Positions 62,632 to 64,000 of a DNA stretch of 64,000 nucleotides are shown here, piece after piece. This stretch comes from a virus. The notes beneath the pieces were generated by a model. It searched no databases and was not told the DNA's origin. It was given only the letters and a program-made list of their open reading frames with translations. Positions within the stretch are counted from its first letter, which is position 1. Every line of letters starts with the position of its first letter. The DNA lies in the IMG/VR virus record IMGVR_UViG_3300025030_000054, positions 1-64,000 of that record. One strand, written 5' to 3'. The position numbers and the translations under genes were made by a program.

Positions 62632-63008
62632 TATTTTGTGAAAATTGTAAGCATCTCCTGTACCCAAATTACCTTAATTATTATCCACCAGCAAATGTAA
62701 AGACAGTCTTTGTAGACCCGACTTATAAAGAAGATCCTGATCGTCATTTGCTACAAGAACGGAGAGAAGGTTATACCATTTCACCAATCTGCAACCACTC
62801 ACAGTGCTTTGAAACATCAACCAAAATAACTCCTGTAACTAAACTTATCACCAAAACTAGAATCAAAGGACAAGCGCAGCTAAACAGGCATAACAACTGT
62901 AGGTTCTTTGAGGCTAAAGAGACTAAGCCTATCAGCTATTCGGAAGGCGGTTCAGCAGCAATAGTAGAAGCGCCTAAGCAAAAGCCGCGGTACAAATTCT
63001 GGCTCTAA
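62628..63008 (+). CDS. Cys-rich hypothetical protein
   Basis: 126 aa. FCENCKHLLYPNY, then CNHSQCF and NNCRFFE; probable zinc site. Overlaps the polymerase gene by four bases. Unknown. Confidence 0.77.
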   Translation: MIFCENCKHLLYPNYLNYYPPANVKTVFVDPTYKEDPDRHLLQERREGYTISPICNHSQCFETSTKITPVTKLITKTRIKGQAQLNRHNNCRFFEAKETKPISYSEGGSAAIVEAPKQKPRYKFWL

Positions 63009-63036
63009 TTCAAGGGCACTATGAGGAGAACTAAAC

Positions 63037-63204
63037 ATGAGTAAAGTATTCGATATCTCAAAAACATGCATAGTGAAACCTATATTTGACGGCAGTAGCT
63101 TGTACGAATTTTCATGCGGACACTGTGTATTCATCGAAGGGAAATCAATTCTTTCCTTAGATAAGTGCCCTTTCTGTGATAAGCCAGTCAACTCGTTAAC
63201 CTAG
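63037..63204 (+). CDS. 55-aa zinc ribbon protein
   Basis: ATG at 63037 after GAGGAG. CGHC (27-30) and CPFC (44-47), one ribbon. Unknown. Confidence 0.7.
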   Translation: MSKVFDISKTCIVKPIFDGSSLYEFSCGHCVFIEGKSILSLDKCPFCDKPVNSLT

Positions 63205-63247
63205 TATCATAAACTTAATTAACTCTTACTCAAAAGGTGGTGATAAA

Positions 63248-63373
63248 GTGTCAACAGTAGTACGGTGTGATAAGGAACGTTGTAAATATAACGACGAAGG
63301 AGAATGTGTGGCTCAGGTTATTGAACTAGACGAGGAGGGAACTTGCCTTGATTTCGAAAAATTTATCGGATAG
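63248..63373 (+). CDS. 41-aa DUF1540-like Cys protein
   Basis: GTG at 63248 with AAAGGTGGT upstream. VRCDKERCKYNDEGECVAQVI then GTCLDFE matches the DUF1540 pattern C-x(4)-C-x-Y-N-x(2)-G-x-C, a small zinc-binding protein of phages and firmicutes. Overlaps the next gene by 26 bases. Confidence 0.65.
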   Translation: MSTVVRCDKERCKYNDEGECVAQVIELDEEGTCLDFEKFIG

Positions 63374-63668
63374 CCGGGGTTCTTTTTTAAGGTCTGACAC
63401 TAAATGCTGGATTAGTTCTAGTCTATTCTTCATGTGTATCGAGAAGCTTGGCCTCAATGAAAAGATCTATTATATTCCGTCTGGTATTGAGTGTACCAAC
63501 GAAGAACTTACATACTACGTGGATCATTTATTTGACGAACTAGGCCACTTAGAAATGCGTAAGGACTACTGGACAGAGACCGAAAAGGATGCTAGAAACT
63601 ATGTGACTAAGATCGGCTTTGCATTGAGAAACTGGTCTAAGGAGGGATTCGGAGTGAAACTAATCTGA
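63348..63668 (+). CDS. Hypothetical protein, 106 aa
   Basis: TTG at 63348, with GAGGAGGG about nine bases upstream inside the previous gene. Helical (CTNEELTYYVDHLFDELGHL, DARNYVTKIGFALRNWSKEG). Unknown. Confidence 0.72.
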   Translation: MISKNLSDSRGSFLRSDTKCWISSSLFFMCIEKLGLNEKIYYIPSGIECTNEELTYYVDHLFDELGHLEMRKDYWTETEKDARNYVTKIGFALRNWSKEGFGVKLI

Positions 63669-63892
63669 TGGTATACTTAAATAGGTATTGTGTAGGTTGC
63701 CGAAGGTTAATTCCAGAAGACACCAATAGCCCTATCTTAGTTATAGGACAGGCTACCGTAAAGTGGAATAAAAAACAACATAAACACTCCGCTAAAACTG
63801 ACGGAGAATACGACTGCTTCTGTGAAATCTGCGCAGGTAGAATGATGGAGCTTATTAAGGCTCAACGGGAAAAGGGAGTGAAGGTACTATGA
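63668..63892 (+). CDS. Zinc-binding hypothetical protein
   Basis: 74 aa. CVGCRRLI (8-11) and CEICAG (about 52-55) form one zinc site. Coupled to both neighbours by single- or four-base overlaps. Confidence 0.75.
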   Translation: MVYLNRYCVGCRRLIPEDTNSPILVIGQATVKWNKKQHKHSAKTDGEYDCFCEICAGRMMELIKAQREKGVKVL

Positions 63893-64000
63893 CAAATGTG
63901 TTAGTCCTAGACGTACTTAACTGCGCGTTTACTTTGAAGCATGTTAAAGAGAAAGACCCTCTGTGGCGATTCATAACAGACATTAGAAACATTATCAGTG
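63889..64000 (+). CDS. Start of 5'-3' exonuclease/flap endonuclease (partial)
   Basis: ATG at 63889 (ATGA overlap). NVLVLDVLNCAFTLKHVK matches the N-terminus of flap-type 5'-3' exonucleases, where VLVVDGxNxxF holds the first metal aspartate (here VLDVLN, Gly changed to Val). Cut off after 37 codons by the window edge. It would remove RNA primers with the polymerase and ligase. Confidence 0.65.
   Translation, partial: MTNVLVLDVLNCAFTLKHVKEKDPLWRFITDIRNIIS

Overview
The window is a stretch of a tailed double-stranded DNA bacteriophage (Caudoviricetes) genome. The phage calls are a terminase small and large subunit pair on the minus strand and a long plus-strand array of tightly packed early and replication genes (DnaB-type helicase, primase, family A DNA polymerase, SF2 helicase, ATP-dependent DNA ligase, start of a flap-type 5'-3' exonuclease). 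There is no integrase or obvious lysogeny repressor in the window. The DNA is AT-rich, almost every gene has a strong AAGGAG-type ribosome binding site, and several promoters match TTGACA-17-TATAAT perfectly. The host therefore uses a standard sigma-70 and Shine-Dalgarno apparatus and is not Bacteroidetes-like. I cannot name the host.

Layout. 1-3.2 kb (minus strand): late-type operon in the order sigma-like HTH protein, TerS, two membrane proteins, TerL, then a gene running off the left edge. 3.2-3.7 kb: divergent control region with three near-perfect sigma-70 promoters. 3.7-9.6 kb (plus): GIY-YIG homing endonuclease, FmdB-like zinc ribbon, PIN-PhoH ATPase, a promoter-to-terminator small RNA, a 3D-domain protein and a cytosine-methylase-like protein. 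9.6-14 kb: two largely non-coding repeat-rich blocks flanking five genes. 14-21 kb: very small genes (many under 65 aa), membrane peptides, zinc ribbons and structured RNA elements. 21-36 kb: tRNA nucleotidyltransferase, RNA ligase, glutamyl-tRNA synthetase, a minus-strand Vsr-like homing endonuclease and the first nine genes of an expanded unknown family. 36-51 kb: multi-zinc-knuckle protein, M20/M42-like peptidase, HD-GYP-like protein, ThyX-like protein, DNA ligase, RtcB, SF2 helicase, phosphoesterase and the rest of the expanded family. 51-64 kb: replication module with two more homing endonucleases.

How it works together (inference). The left operon packages DNA. The plus strand carries host-takeover, nucleic-acid repair and replication genes. 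CCA-adding enzyme, RNA ligase, RtcB and GltX form an unusually complete tRNA repair and charging set, as expected of a phage facing tRNA-cutting or tRNA-modifying host toxins.

Three signals are not explained by ordinary annotation. First, 14 genes (15 domain copies) of one unknown protein family, typically starting MKHLK/MKHIK and ending AYNE-W/F/Y. Second, a perfect 10-bp palindrome, GGTAATTACC, found 23 times plus three near copies, nearly always in short gaps just upstream of ribosome binding sites or exactly at gene ends. Third, repeated non-coding transcript-like elements: a hairpin family with an ACGAGGAT-type loop, and a family of strong promoters followed by a shared leader and a C-rich tail, two of which run antisense to all neighbouring genes.

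All similarity calls are by eye from motifs; no database search was run.
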